Source: Actinoallomurus iriomotensis
GTDB lineage: Bacteria; Actinomycetota; Actinomycetes; Streptosporangiales; Streptosporangiaceae
NCBI RefSeq assembly: GCF_030269445.1
Contig: NZ_BSTJ01000008.1
Coordinates: forward strand, 434,001 to 498,000
DNA length: 64,000 nt
Reading direction: 5' to 3'
The translations under genes were made by a program, and so were the position numbers. The notes beneath the pieces are model-generated. The model had not been told where the DNA came from. It made no database searches and worked only from the letters and a program-made list of their open reading frames with translations. Of this stretch, positions 50,915-61,054 are shown one piece after another. Positions within the stretch are counted from its first letter, which is position 1. Every line of letters begins with the position of its first letter.

Positions 50915-50997
50915 TGGCTGACCTGGTCTATGTCCTGCTGACAGTGGCGATCTTCGCGCTGTTCGCCCTGGTCGTGAAGGCGGTGGAGCGGCTGTGA
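50914..50997 (+). CDS. 27-residue single-helix membrane peptide
   Basis: MADLVYVLLTVAIFALFALVVKAVERL spelled in part: an almost pure transmembrane helix with Asp at one end and KAVERL at the other. It starts at the stop of the 155-residue protein (TGATG) and lies 55 bases before kdpF. It differs from KdpF, which is also present, so the operon encodes two micro-proteins. A Kdp accessory helix is likely. Confidence 0.8.
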   Translation: MADLVYVLLTVAIFALFALVVKAVERL

Positions 50998-51052
50998 GCC
51001 GCGAGCGAACCCCGTGTGGCCGGCCGGCGAAGGACGACGCGGGGAGGGCGCG

Positions 51053-51142
51053 ATGAACGCGGAGAACCTGATCGGGCTCATCCTCTCCGTCGTGCTGTTC
51101 GTCTTCATGATCGTCGCCCTACTGTTCCCGGAGCGCTTCTAG
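51053..51142 (+). CDS. kdpF: K+-transporting ATPase small subunit KdpF
   Basis: 29 residues: MNAENLIGLILSVVLF then FMIVALLFPERF. One transmembrane helix with the PERF ending is diagnostic of KdpF, which stabilises the KdpABC complex between KdpA and KdpB. GGGGAGGG precedes the ATG, and the TAG stop is directly followed by the kdpA ATG. Confidence 0.93.
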   Translation: MNAENLIGLILSVVLFVFMIVALLFPERF

Positions 51143-52804
51143 ATGAGCACAACGACCGCGGGGATCTGCTTCGCCGGATCCCTCGTCCTGGCGCTGGCCG
51201 TCGTGTACCGGCCGCTGGGCGACTACATGTACCGGGTGTTCACCGGCACCAGGCACGCGCGCGCCGAAAAGGTGATCTACCGGCTGATCGGCGTGCGGCC
51301 GGACGCCGAGCAGACCTGGGGCGTGTACGCCCGCAGCGTGCTGGCCTTCTCGGTGGTCTCCGTCCTGTTCCTGTACGGCCTGCAGCGCCTGCAGAACCAC
51401 CTGCTGCTGAGCCTCGGCTTCAAGCCGGTCATGACGCACCAGGCCTGGAACACCGCGATCAGCTTCACCACCAACACCAACTGGCAGTCCTACTCCGGCG
51501 AGTCGACCATGGGCCACCTGGTGCAGATGGCCGGGCTCGCGGTGCAGAACTTCGTCTCCGCCGCCGTCGGCATCGCCGTCGCGATCGCCCTCGTCCGCGG
51601 GTTCGCCCGCAGGCGGACCGAGCACCTCGGCAACTTCTGGGTGGACCTCGTACGGGCCAACCTGCGCATCCTGCTGCCGATCGCGGTCGTCGGCGCGATC
51701 GTGCTGATCGCGGGCGGCGCCGTGCAGAACTTCCACGACCCGCACACGATCCAGACCCTCACCGGCGCCAAGCAGACGATCACCGGTGGGCCGGTGGCGT
51801 CGCAGGAGGTCATCAAGGAACTCGGCACGAACGGCGGCGGCTTCTACAACGCCAACTCCGCCCATCCGTTCGAGAACCCGACGACCTGGACCAACTGGTT
51901 CGAGATCTTCCTGCTCCTGGTCATCAGCTTCAGCCTGCCCCGGACGTTCGGCCGGATGGTCGGCAGCGACAAGCAGGGCTACGCGATCGTCTCCGTGATG
52001 GCGACCCTCGCCGTCCTCAGCATGACGCTGATCATGTGGTTCCAGCTCGCCCACCACGGCACGGTGCCGACCGCGATCGGCTCGTCCATGGAGGGCGTCG
52101 AGACGAGGTTCGGCGTGGCGAACTCGGCGACGTTCGCCGACGCGACGACGCTGACCTCCACCGGAGCCGTCGACTCCTTCCACGACTCGTACACGAGCCT
52201 CGGCGGCATGATGACGATGTTCAACATGATGCTGGGCGAGGTCGCGCCCGGCGGTACGGGCTCGGGCCTGTACGGCATGCTCATCCTCGCCGTCATCACG
52301 GTGTTCGTCGCCGGCCTGATGGTCGGCCGCACGCCGGAGTACCTCGGCAAGAAGATCAGCAGCCGTGAGATCAAGTTCGCCGCCACGTACTTCCTCGTCA
52401 CCCCGATCTGTGTGCTCGTCGGCACCGCCTTCGCGATGGCGCTACCGGGCCAGCGGGCCGGGATGCTGAACAGCGGCCCGCACGGCCTGTCCGAGGTGCT
52501 GTACGCCTTCACCTCCGCCTCGAACAACAACGGCTCGGCGTTCGCCGGCATCACCGTCAACACGCCCTGGTACGACACCGCGCTCGGCCTGGCGATGGTC
52601 TTCGGGCGGTTCCTGCCAATGATCTTCGTCCTGGCGCTGGCCGGATCGCTGGCGAAGCAGGGCCTGACTCCCGCGTCGGAGGGCACGCTGCCCACGCACC
52701 GGCCGCAGTTCGTGGTCATGGTCGCGGGCGTCACGGTCGTCCTCGTCGCTCTCACCTTCCTCCCGGCGCTCGCGCTCGGGCCGTTGGCCGAAGGAATCCA
52801 CTGA
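51143..52804 (+). CDS. kdpA: K+-transporting ATPase channel subunit KdpA
   Basis: 553 residues, ten or so helices. KdpA selects K+ through four filter repeats; visible segments include [59 protein letters not shown] and [13 protein letters not shown]. Full family length. It receives K+ from outside and hands it through a tunnel to KdpB. Translation is coupled: its TGA overlaps the kdpB ATG. Confidence 0.97.
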   Translation: MSTTTAGICFAGSLVLALAVVYRPLGDYMYRVFTGTRHARAEKVIYRLIGVRPDAEQTWGVYARSVLAFSVVSVLFLYGLQRLQNHLLLSLGFKPVMTHQAWNTAISFTTNTNWQSYSGESTMGHLVQMAGLAVQNFVSAAVGIAVAIALVRGFARRRTEHLGNFWVDLVRANLRILLPIAVVGAIVLIAGGAVQNFHDPHTIQTLTGAKQTITGGPVASQEVIKELGTNGGGFYNANSAHPFENPTTWTNWFEIFLLLVISFSLPRTFGRMVGSDKQGYAIVSVMATLAVLSMTLIMWFQLAHHGTVPTAIGSSMEGVETRFGVANSATFADATTLTSTGAVDSFHDSYTSLGGMMTMFNMMLGEVAPGGTGSGLYGMLILAVITVFVAGLMVGRTPEYLGKKISSREIKFAATYFLVTPICVLVGTAFAMALPGQRAGMLNSGPHGLSEVLYAFTSASNNNGSAFAGITVNTPWYDTALGLAMVFGRFLPMIFVLALAGSLAKQGLTPASEGTLPTHRPQFVVMVAGVTVVLVALTFLPALALGPLAEGIH

Positions 52805-54978
52805 TGTCCACCCAAGTCATGGAACCGCAGACCTCAGCGCCCGAGCCCCCGAAGGCACAGCCGAGCCGGGTGCAGGGCGGGCTGCTGGACCCCAAGCAGC
52901 TCATCCGGTCGCTGCCGAACGCGGTGCGCAAGCTCGACCCGCGCACCATGTGGCGCAACCCCGTCATGTTCATCGTCGAGATCGGCGCGGTCTGGAGCAC
53001 CGTCCTGGCGATCGCCGAACCCACCTGGTTCGGCTGGCTGATCGTCGTCTGGCTCTGGCTGACGGTGATCTTCGCGAACCTCGCCGAGGCCGTCGCGGAG
53101 GGGCGGGGAAAAGCCCAGGCCGACACGCTGCGCCGGGCCAAGACCGACACGATGGCGCGCCGTCTGACCGGCTGGGCGCCGGGCCGTACGGCCGAGGAGG
53201 AGCCGGTGCCCGCGCCCGACCTTCGGCAGGGCGACCACGTGGTGGTCGAGGCGGGCCAGATCATCCCCGGTGACGGCGACGTCGTCGAGGGCATCGCCAG
53301 CGTCGACGAGTCGGCCATCACCGGTGAGTCGGCGCCGGTCATCCGCGAGTCGGGCGGCGACCGCAGCGCGGTCACCGGCGGCACGAAGGTGCTGTCCGAC
53401 CGGATCGTCGTGAAGATCACCCAGAAGCCGGGGGAGAGCTTCATCGACAAGATGATCGCGCTGGTCGAGGGCGCGAACCGGCAGAAGACGCCGAACGAGA
53501 TCGCCCTCAACATCCTGCTCGCCTCGCTGACGATCATCTTCGTGATGGCGGTGGCCACGCTGCAGCCGCTGGCGATCTTCAGTAAGGCGAACCAGCCGGG
53601 CGTGCCGGACTCCCTGGCCCTGAACGCCCACGGCGTGACCGGCATCGTCATGGTCTCGCTGCTGGTCTGCCTGATCCCGACGACCATCGGCGCGCTGCTG
53701 AGCGCGATCGGCATCGCCGGCATGGACCGGCTGGTCCAGCGGAACGTCCTCGCGATGAGCGGCCGGGCGGTCGAGGCGGCCGGCGACGTGAACACCCTGC
53801 TGCTGGACAAGACCGGCACCATCACGCTCGGCAACCGGCAGGCCGCGGAGTTCACCCCGGTCGACGGCGTGACCGAGGCGCGGATCGCCGACGCGGCCCA
53901 GCTGTCCAGCCTCGCGGACGAGACGCCCGAGGGCCGCTCGATCGTGGTGTTCGCCAAGACCGAGTACGGCCTGCGGGAGCGCACGCCGGGCGAGCTCGGT
54001 CACGCGAGCTGGATCGAGTTCACCGCCCAGACCCGGATGTCCGGCGTCGACCTGGCGACCGACGACGGCGGCCGCCGGTGCCTGCGCAAGGGCGCCGCCA
54101 CCGCGGTGATGAAGTGGGTCCGCGACAACGGCGGGCACCCCACCGACGAGGTCGGCCACATCGTCGACGGCATCTCGGCCAGTGGCGGAACACCGCTGGT
54201 GGTCGGCGAGGTCGTCACGGAGAACGAGGGGACGACCGCGCACGTGCTCGGCGTCATCCACCTCAAGGACGTCGTCAAGGCCGGCATGCGCGAGCGCTTC
54301 GACGAGATGCGCAGCATGGGCATCCGCACCGTGATGATCACGGGCGACAACCCGCTGACCGCCAAGGCGATCGCGGACGAGGCCGGCGTCGACGACTTCC
54401 TCGCCGAGGCCAAGCCCGAGGACAAGATGGCGCTGATCAAGCGCGAGCAGGAGGGCGGAAAGCTCGTCGCCATGACCGGTGACGGCACGAACGACGCCCC
54501 CGCCCTCGCGCAGGCCGACGTCGGCGTCGCGATGAACACCGGCACGTCGGCCGCCAAGGAGGCCGGCAACATGGTCGACCTCGACTCCAACCCGACGAAG
54601 CTCATCGAGATCGTGGAGATCGGCAAGCAGCTGCTGATCACCCGGGGCGCGCTGACGACGTTCTCGATCGCCAACGACATCGCCAAGTACTTCGCGATCA
54701 TCCCGGCGATGTTCGCGGCGGTCTACCCGGGCCTGGACAAGCTCAACATCATGCGGCTCTCCAGCCCGCAGTCGGCGATCCTGTCCGCGGTCATCTTCAA
54801 CGCGATCATCATCGTCGCGCTGATCCCGCTCGCGCTGCGCGGCGTGAAGTACCGGCCGTCGAGCGCCTCCAAGCTGCTGTCCCGCAACCTCTACGTCTAC
54901 GGCCTGGGCGGCATCGTCGCGCCGTTCATCGGCATCAAGCTCATCGACCTGCTCATCCAGTTCCTGCCGGGAATGTGA
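52804..54978 (+). CDS. kdpB: K+-transporting ATPase P-type subunit KdpB
   Basis: 724 residues. P-type ATPase motifs are intact: TGES in [16 protein letters not shown], the phosphorylated Asp335 in [21 protein letters not shown], and [16 protein letters not shown]. The N-terminal 40 residues are a Pro-rich extension. It energises K+ uptake with KdpA and KdpC at the membrane under K+ limitation. Confidence 0.97.
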   Translation: MSTQVMEPQTSAPEPPKAQPSRVQGGLLDPKQLIRSLPNAVRKLDPRTMWRNPVMFIVEIGAVWSTVLAIAEPTWFGWLIVVWLWLTVIFANLAEAVAEGRGKAQADTLRRAKTDTMARRLTGWAPGRTAEEEPVPAPDLRQGDHVVVEAGQIIPGDGDVVEGIASVDESAITGESAPVIRESGGDRSAVTGGTKVLSDRIVVKITQKPGESFIDKMIALVEGANRQKTPNEIALNILLASLTIIFVMAVATLQPLAIFSKANQPGVPDSLALNAHGVTGIVMVSLLVCLIPTTIGALLSAIGIAGMDRLVQRNVLAMSGRAVEAAGDVNTLLLDKTGTITLGNRQAAEFTPVDGVTEARIADAAQLSSLADETPEGRSIVVFAKTEYGLRERTPGELGHASWIEFTAQTRMSGVDLATDDGGRRCLRKGAATAVMKWVRDNGGHPTDEVGHIVDGISASGGTPLVVGEVVTENEGTTAHVLGVIHLKDVVKAGMRERFDEMRSMGIRTVMITGDNPLTAKAIADEAGVDDFLAEAKPEDKMALIKREQEGGKLVAMTGDGTNDAPALAQADVGVAMNTGTSAAKEAGNMVDLDSNPTKLIEIVEIGKQLLITRGALTTFSIANDIAKYFAIIPAMFAAVYPGLDKLNIMRLSSPQSAILSAVIFNAIIIVALIPLALRGVKYRPSSASKLLSRNLYVYGLGGIVAPFIGIKLIDLLIQFLPGM

Positions 54979-54980
54979 CC

Positions 54981-55901
54981 ATGCGACTCTCAAGCCAGAT
55001 ACGTCGGCACCTGGCGGCCCTCCGGGCCCTCCTCGTCCTCACCGTGATCCTCGGGATCGCCTACCCGGTCGCCATCTGGGCCGTGGCCTTCATCCCGGGC
55101 CTGCACCACCGGGCGCAGGGCTCGATGGTCAGGACCGCCGACGGCAGGATCGTCGGCAGCCGGATCATCGGCCAGTCGTTCACGGACAAGGACGGCGACC
55201 CGCTGAAGCAGTACGTCCAGAGCCGTCCCTCGAACGCGGGCGACGGCTACGACCCGACGTCGACCAGCGCGAGCAACCTGGGCCCGGAGAGCATCGTCGA
55301 CACCCTCCCGGATCCGGCGCTCGTCAAGGCCGGCAAGGAGGACGCGAACGCCAAGACCAGCCTGCTCACCCAGGTCTGCACCCGCAGCAAGAAGGTGGGC
55401 GAGCTGGAGGGCGTCAGCGGCGCCCGGCCGTTCTGCACCCCCGGCGGCATCGGCGCGGTCCTCGCCGTCATGGGCCCGCGCGACGGTCAGGGGCACGTGA
55501 CGCACCCGACCCGGGTCGTCAGCCTCAATGAGGAGTGCGGCGTGGTCGCCAGGCCGTTCGTCGCCACGTACGACGGGGTGCCCGTCGAGTGCGCGAAGTA
55601 CGGTGAGGACTACGCGAAGGGTGAGGTCGTGCCGGTCCGCGGCGGCGCGCCGGCCCACCCGGTCGTGCCGGCCGACGCGGTGACCGCGAGCGGCAGCGGC
55701 CTCGACCCGCACATCTCACCGGCGTACGCGCGGCTCCAGGCCCCGCGGATCGCCCGGACGCGCGGCGTCTCCGAGCAGCGGGTGCTGGCCGCCATCAAGG
55801 ACAACGAGGACGGCCGGGTGCTCGGCTTCGCCGGCGAGCCGCGCGTCAACGTCCTCACGCTCAACATCGAGCTCGACGAGAAGTACCCGTACCGCGGATG
55901 A
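54981..55901 (+). CDS. kdpC: K+-transporting ATPase subunit KdpC, enlarged form
   Basis: 306 residues from the ATG at 54981; a GTG at 54975 overlapping the kdpB stop is equally possible. Single N-terminal helix, then the KdpC outer domain with GSRIIGQSFTD, QSRPSNAGDGYDPTSTSASNLGPES and VTASGSGLDPHISPAYA. The usual length is 190-220. Here about 90 residues are inserted between SNLGPES and the PADAVTASGSG block, with four cysteines (Cys in QVCTR, RPFCTPG, NEECGVV and VECAKYG) that could form two disulfides outside the cell. Confidence 0.94.
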   Translation: MRLSSQIRRHLAALRALLVLTVILGIAYPVAIWAVAFIPGLHHRAQGSMVRTADGRIVGSRIIGQSFTDKDGDPLKQYVQSRPSNAGDGYDPTSTSASNLGPESIVDTLPDPALVKAGKEDANAKTSLLTQVCTRSKKVGELEGVSGARPFCTPGGIGAVLAVMGPRDGQGHVTHPTRVVSLNEECGVVARPFVATYDGVPVECAKYGEDYAKGEVVPVRGGAPAHPVVPADAVTASGSGLDPHISPAYARLQAPRIARTRGVSEQRVLAAIKDNEDGRVLGFAGEPRVNVLTLNIELDEKYPYRG

Positions 55902-55956
55902 GACCGGGACGCGGCGTGCCTTTCACCGGAGCGCGCCGCGTCCCACCGGAGGAGTG

Positions 55957-58551
55957 ATGGTCATGGCACGCGGGCGGCTGCGCGTGTACCTGGGGGCCGC
56001 CCCCGGCGTGGGCAAGACCTACGCCATGCTCGGCGAGGGCCGGCGGCGGCACGAGCGCGGCACCGACGTGGTCATCGGATTCGTGGAGTGCCACGGCCGT
56101 CCCCGGACGATCGAGCTCCTGGAGGGGCTGGAGACGGTGCCCCGCAAGACCATGGAGTACCGCGGCACGAGCTTCACCGAGCTCGACGTCGACGCCGTCA
56201 TCGCCCGCGCGCCGCAGGTGGCGCTGATCGACGAGCTGGCGCACACCAACATCCCCGGCTCGCGCAACACCAAGCGCTGGCAGGACATCGAGCAGATCCT
56301 GGAGGCCGGCATCACCGTGATCACCACGGTGAACATCCAGCACCTCGACTCGCTGAACGACGTCGTCGAGCAGATCACCGGCGTGGCGCAGCGCGAGACC
56401 GTGCCCGACGAGGTCGTGCGCCGGGCCGACCAGGTCGAGCTCGTCGACATGACGCCGGAGGCGCTGCGCCGCCGGATGGCGCACGGCAACGTCTACCAGG
56501 CCGAGAAGATCGACGCCGCGCTGTCGAACTACTTCCGTGTCGGCAACCTCACCGCGCTGCGCGAGCTGGCCCTGCTCTGGCTGGCCGACAAGGTCGACGA
56601 CCAGCTCGACCGCTACCGCGCCGACCACCGCATCAGCCAGACCTGGGAGGCCCGCGAGCGCGTCGTCGTCGCGCTGACCGGCGGGCCGGAGGGCGACACG
56701 CTCATCCGCCGCGCGGCGCGGATCGCCGACCGCGCCAAGGGCTCAGACCTGTTCGCCGTGCACGTGACCGCCGCGGACGGGCTCACCGGTGCCCGCCCGG
56801 CCGAACTCGCCCGCCAGCGTGCCCTGGTGGAGAGCCTGGGCGGCACGTACCACCAGGTCGTCGGCGACGACATCCCGCAGGCGCTGCTCGACTTCGCGCG
56901 CGGCGTGAACGCGACCCAGCTCGTGCTCGGCGCCTCCCGGCGGGGCCGGTTCGCGCAGATCTTCTCGCGCGGTGTCGGGATGACCACGACCGCGATGTCC
57001 GGCGCGATCGACGTGCACATGGTCACGCACGAGGAGGCCAGCCGTGGGCGCCGGTCCGCGCGCGCCGGCGGCCTGACGTGGACCCGGCGGGGCGTCGGGT
57101 TCGGGCTGGCCGTGGCCGGGCTGCCGCTGCTCACCCTGCTGCTGGCGAACCTGCGCGGACAGCTCTCCCTCGCCAGCGACATCCTGCTGTTCCTCGTGGC
57201 GGTGGTCGCGGTCGCCCTGGCCGGCGGCCTGTACGCGGCGCTGTTCGCCGCCGTCGCCGGCTCCCTGCTGCTCAACTACTTCTTCACCCCGCCGATCCAT
57301 GAGTTCACCATCAGCGAGTGGGAGAACGCGCTCGCGCTCGCCGCGTTCGTCGTCGTGGGGGCCGCGGTGAGCGTGGTGGTGGACTCCGCCGCCCGGCGCA
57401 CCCGCGAGGCCGCCCGCGCCAGCGCGGACGCCGAGATGGTCTCCAACCTCGCGGGTAGCGTGCTGCGCGGCGAGAGTACCCCGGGTGACCTGCTCGAACG
57501 TCTACGCGTGGCGTTCGGGCTGGACTCGGTGACGCTGCTCGAACGCCGTCCCGACGCCCCGCTGACGCCGGGCCGCCAGGGCGATCCGGGCTGCTGGCGG
57601 ATCGCGGCGACCGTCGGCGGCGAACCCTGCTGCAGCCCCGACGAGGGCGCCGCGGAGATCGCCGTGGACGACGACCTCACGCTCGTGCTGCGCGGCCGTA
57701 CGCCGTCGGCCGCCGACCAGCGCGTGCTGGAGGCGTTCGCGGCGCAGGCCGGGCTCGCGCTGCGCCAGCACCGGCTCGCCGAGGAGGCCGAGCAGGCGCG
57801 CCCGCTCGCCGCCGCCGACCGGATGCGCACCGCCCTGCTGGCCGCCGTCAGCCACGACCTGCGCTCGCCCCTGTCGTCGGCCAAGGCCGCGGTGGAGAGC
57901 CTGCGCACCGGCGACGTGGCCTGGACCGCGGGGGAACGCGACGAACTGCTCGCCACCGCGGACGAGTCACTGGAACGCCTCGCCCGGCTCGTGGCCAACC
58001 TGCTCGACATGAGCCGCCTGCAGGCCGGCCTGCTCGACGTCACGGCCCAGCCGCTCGCCGCCGAGGAGGTCGTGCCGCGCGTCGTCGCCGACCTGGGCCC
58101 GGCCGGCGACGGCGTACGGGTGCGGATCCCCGCCGGGCTGCCCGACGTTCTCGCCGACCCCGCGCTGCTCGAACGGGTCCTGACGAACCTGGTCTCCAAC
58201 GCGATCCGGTACGGATCGGCGGAAGAACCCGTCCTCGTCACGGCCAGCGCGCTCGCCGACCGCGTCGAGCTGCGGGTGATCGACCGCGGGCCGGGCATTC
58301 CCGAGGCCGACCGCGACCGGGTCTTCCTGCCCTTCCAGCGCCTCGGCGACCACGACAACGCCACCGGCGTCGGACTGGGCCTGGCCCTGTCGCGCGGCCT
58401 GGTGGAGGCCATGGGCGGCACGCTCGATCCCGACGACACGCCGGGCGGCGGCCTGACCATGATCGTCACCCTGCCCGTGTACACGCCGGACCTCGCCGAC
58501 CCGGTCCTGACGTCCCACCTGGACGCCGTACGAGAGAGGCGAGGACGGTGA
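55957..58551 (+). CDS. kdpD: K+-sensing histidine kinase KdpD
   Basis: 864 residues, ATG five bases after GGAGG. Order: KdpD N-domain with Walker-type GAAPGVGKTY (13-22) and DELAHTN; a universal-stress-protein fold (GDTLIRRAARIADR, LVLGASRRGRF); four membrane helices (DUF4118 type); a GAF-like domain; HisKA with His633 in AAVSHDLRSPLSS; and HATPase (LTNLVSNAIRYGS, GVGLGLALS). It senses low K+ or, in some bacteria, c-di-AMP via the USP domain. It overlaps kdpE by 4 bases. Confidence 0.96.
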   Translation: MVMARGRLRVYLGAAPGVGKTYAMLGEGRRRHERGTDVVIGFVECHGRPRTIELLEGLETVPRKTMEYRGTSFTELDVDAVIARAPQVALIDELAHTNIPGSRNTKRWQDIEQILEAGITVITTVNIQHLDSLNDVVEQITGVAQRETVPDEVVRRADQVELVDMTPEALRRRMAHGNVYQAEKIDAALSNYFRVGNLTALRELALLWLADKVDDQLDRYRADHRISQTWEARERVVVALTGGPEGDTLIRRAARIADRAKGSDLFAVHVTAADGLTGARPAELARQRALVESLGGTYHQVVGDDIPQALLDFARGVNATQLVLGASRRGRFAQIFSRGVGMTTTAMSGAIDVHMVTHEEASRGRRSARAGGLTWTRRGVGFGLAVAGLPLLTLLLANLRGQLSLASDILLFLVAVVAVALAGGLYAALFAAVAGSLLLNYFFTPPIHEFTISEWENALALAAFVVVGAAVSVVVDSAARRTREAARASADAEMVSNLAGSVLRGESTPGDLLERLRVAFGLDSVTLLERRPDAPLTPGRQGDPGCWRIAATVGGEPCCSPDEGAAEIAVDDDLTLVLRGRTPSAADQRVLEAFAAQAGLALRQHRLAEEAEQARPLAAADRMRTALLAAVSHDLRSPLSSAKAAVESLRTGDVAWTAGERDELLATADESLERLARLVANLLDMSRLQAGLLDVTAQPLAAEEVVPRVVADLGPAGDGVRVRIPAGLPDVLADPALLERVLTNLVSNAIRYGSAEEPVLVTASALADRVELRVIDRGPGIPEADRDRVFLPFQRLGDHDNATGVGLGLALSRGLVEAMGGTLDPDDTPGGGLTMIVTLPVYTPDLADPVLTSHLDAVRERRGR

Positions 58552-59213
58552 CCCGGGTCCTGGTGGTCGACGACGAGCCCCTCACCGCGCGGACACTGGG
58601 CCTCAACCTGCGGGCCCGCCGGTACGAGGTCAGCGTCGCGCGCGACGGGAACGAGGCCCTCCGGCGGGCCGTGGACTGGCATCCGGACGTCGTCGTCCTG
58701 GACCTCGGCCTGCCCGACATCGACGGCGTCGAGGTGATCCACGGGCTGCGCGGCTGGAGCCAGGTGCCGATCATCGTGCTGTCCGGCCGTACCCGCGCCG
58801 AGGACAAGATCGCCGCGCTGGACGCCGGCGCCGACGACTACGTGACCAAGCCCTACGGCCTCGGCGAGCTGCTCGCCCGCATCCGCGCCGCCGGCCGCCG
58901 CGCCCCCGGGCCCGGCCCGGCGCCGGTGGTCAAGATCGGCGATCACGTCGTGGACCTGGAGGACAAACGGGTGACCCCGCCGGTGCACCTCACGCCGACC
59001 CAGTGGCGGATGCTGGAGATCCTGCTGGCCAACCCCGGCCGGCTCGTGAGCCAGCGGCGCCTGCTCACCGAGGTCTGGGGGCCCTCGTACGCGCGGCAGT
59101 CGCACTACCTGCGCCAGTACATGGCCCAGCTCCGCCGCAAGCTGGAGGCCGACCCCGGTCATCCACGCCACCTGCTGACCGAGCCCGGCATGGGCTACCG
59201 GTTCCAGCCATGA
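58548..59213 (+). CDS. kdpE: response regulator KdpE
   Basis: 221 residues from a GTG in a GTGA overlap with kdpD. Receiver with acidic VVDDEP, Asp52 in VVLDLGLPD, Ser in VLSGRT and Lys in YVTKPYG; winged helix with HLTPTQWRMLEILLANPGRLVSQRRLLTEVWGP and SHYLRQYMAQLRRKLE. It is expected to bind the phased repeats before the operon. Its stop overlaps the KimA-like gene start. Confidence 0.95.
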   Translation: MTRVLVVDDEPLTARTLGLNLRARRYEVSVARDGNEALRRAVDWHPDVVVLDLGLPDIDGVEVIHGLRGWSQVPIIVLSGRTRAEDKIAALDAGADDYVTKPYGLGELLARIRAAGRRAPGPGPAPVVKIGDHVVDLEDKRVTPPVHLTPTQWRMLEILLANPGRLVSQRRLLTEVWGPSYARQSHYLRQYMAQLRRKLEADPGHPRHLLTEPGMGYRFQP

Positions 59214-61042
59214 CGCGGGTCCTGCCCGCACGGTTCGCGAAGGCGGGAGAGGAGACCGGGGAACGGCACCGCCTGTCGGTCCCGGGCGGCCTCGCCGCGC
59301 TCTCCCTCGACGCCATGGCCTCCGTCGCGTACGGTCCGGAGGCCGTCGTCATCGTGCTGGCCGCCGGTGGGGGAGCGGCCCTCGGCTACACGGTCCCGGT
59401 CACACTCGCCATCGCGGCGCTGCTCGGCGTGCTCACGCTGTCGTACCGGCAGGTGATCGCCGCCTTCCCGCAGGGCGGCGGCGCGTACGGGGTGGCCAAG
59501 GCCTACCTCGGCCGGCGTGCCTCCCTGGTCGCCGCCGCGTCGCTGGTCGTCGACTACGTGCTCAACGTCGCGGTGTCGATCGCGGCGGGCGTAGCCGCGC
59601 TCACCTCGGCGGTGCCGGGCCTGCTGCCGTACACGGTCTGGCTGTGTATCGCGGTGCTCGGCCTGGTCACCGCGGTGAACCTGCGCGGCATCGCGCACAG
59701 CGCCCGGATGTTCATCGTGCCGACCGCGATCTTCGTGCTGTCCGTCCTCGCCGTCATCGCCGTCGGCCTGCCGCGCGACCGGCCCGTCGTCATCGCCCAT
59801 CCGGTCGCGCAGGCGCAGGATCTGCGGGCGGTCGGCGTGCTCCTGCTGCTGCGGGCCTTCGCGAACGGGTGCGCGGCGCTGACCGGCGTCGAGGCGATCG
59901 CCAACGCGGTGCCCTCCTTCCGGCGGCCCCGCGTACGGCGGGCGCAGCGGGCGGAGGTCGCGCTCGGCGCGCTGCTCGGTGTCATGCTGATCGGCATCTC
60001 GGTGCTGATCGTCCGCTTCCACATCCGGCCGGTGCGGGGTGTCACGGTGCTCTCGCAGGTCACCGAGGGCTCGCTCGGGCACGGGATCGGCTACTACGTC
60101 GTCCAGTTCGCCACCGTCGTGCTGCTGGCGCTGGCCGCCAACACCTCCTTCGGCGGCATGCCGGTCCTGACGCACCTGCTCGCCAAGGACCACAACCTGC
60201 CGCACCTGTTCGCGCTGCGGGGCGAACGCCAGGTGCACCGCTACGGCATCTTCTTCCTGACCGCCACCGCCGCCCTTCTGCTCGTCGGCACGCGTGGCGC
60301 CATGAACACCCTCGTGCCGTTGTTCGCCATCGGGGTGTTCGTCGGCTTCACCCTCTCCCAGGCGGGCATGGTGCGGCACTGGTGGACCGGGCGGCCGCCC
60401 GGCTGGCGCCCGCGTGCGGCCCTCAACGGTCTCGGCGCGCTGATGACCGGCGTCGCCGCGATCGTCATCTCCGTGACCAAGTTCCCCGAGGGCGGCTGGT
60501 TGATCGTGGTGGCCATGCCGCTCCTGGTGTGCCTGATGTCGGTGGTGAACCGGGCGTACGGGCGGATCGGGCGGCGGCTGGAGCTGGACCGGGTCCCCGC
60601 ACACCCACGGCCCCGCAGGTCCCTGGCGATCGTCCCGGTCGGCGACGTGAACCGGCTGACCCAGGAGGCGATCTCGACCGCGCTGTCCCTCGGTGACCGG
60701 GTCGTCGCGCTGCGGGTGGTCCACCCGGACGATCCGGAGGAGACCACGGGCTTCATCCGTGCCTGGGAGCGCTGGGCCCCGGACGTCAGCCTCGCCCTGG
60801 TGAACGACCGGCACCGCCGGCTCGTGGACCCGATCGTGGAGTACGTGCGAGGCGTCGGCGAGCCGCACGTCTTCGTGCTGATCCCGGAGGTCGAACCCGC
60901 TCACGTCTGGCAGCGGATCCTGCAGAACCAGCGCGGGGCCCTGCTCGCCCACGCCCTCCGCCGCGACACCGACGCCGTGGTCTGCCGCCTGCGCTTCCGC
61001 CTCGATGAGCGCCCGGTCCGCGCGCCGGGACACAATGCGTAG
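59210..61042 (+). CDS. KimA-like potassium transporter, APC superfamily
   Basis: 610 residues; ATGA overlap with kdpE. About twelve membrane helices in the first 450 residues. The lead SLDAMASVAYGPEAVVIVL followed by FPQGGGAYGVAKAYLG is typical of KimA/YdaO-type K+/H+ symporters. The C-terminal 160 residues are soluble (RRSLAIVPVGDVNRLTQEAISTAL, VVALRVVHPDDPEE) and USP-like; in B. subtilis KimA this part binds c-di-AMP. Amino-acid permease is the alternative, but the place inside a Kdp island and the C-domain favour K+. Confidence 0.85.
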   Translation: MTRVLPARFAKAGEETGERHRLSVPGGLAALSLDAMASVAYGPEAVVIVLAAGGGAALGYTVPVTLAIAALLGVLTLSYRQVIAAFPQGGGAYGVAKAYLGRRASLVAAASLVVDYVLNVAVSIAAGVAALTSAVPGLLPYTVWLCIAVLGLVTAVNLRGIAHSARMFIVPTAIFVLSVLAVIAVGLPRDRPVVIAHPVAQAQDLRAVGVLLLLRAFANGCAALTGVEAIANAVPSFRRPRVRRAQRAEVALGALLGVMLIGISVLIVRFHIRPVRGVTVLSQVTEGSLGHGIGYYVVQFATVVLLALAANTSFGGMPVLTHLLAKDHNLPHLFALRGERQVHRYGIFFLTATAALLLVGTRGAMNTLVPLFAIGVFVGFTLSQAGMVRHWWTGRPPGWRPRAALNGLGALMTGVAAIVISVTKFPEGGWLIVVAMPLLVCLMSVVNRAYGRIGRRLELDRVPAHPRPRRSLAIVPVGDVNRLTQEAISTALSLGDRVVALRVVHPDDPEETTGFIRAWERWAPDVSLALVNDRHRRLVDPIVEYVRGVGEPHVFVLIPEVEPAHVWQRILQNQRGALLAHALRRDTDAVVCRLRFRLDERPVRAPGHNA

Positions 61043-61054
61043 TGGGGGGGTGAT

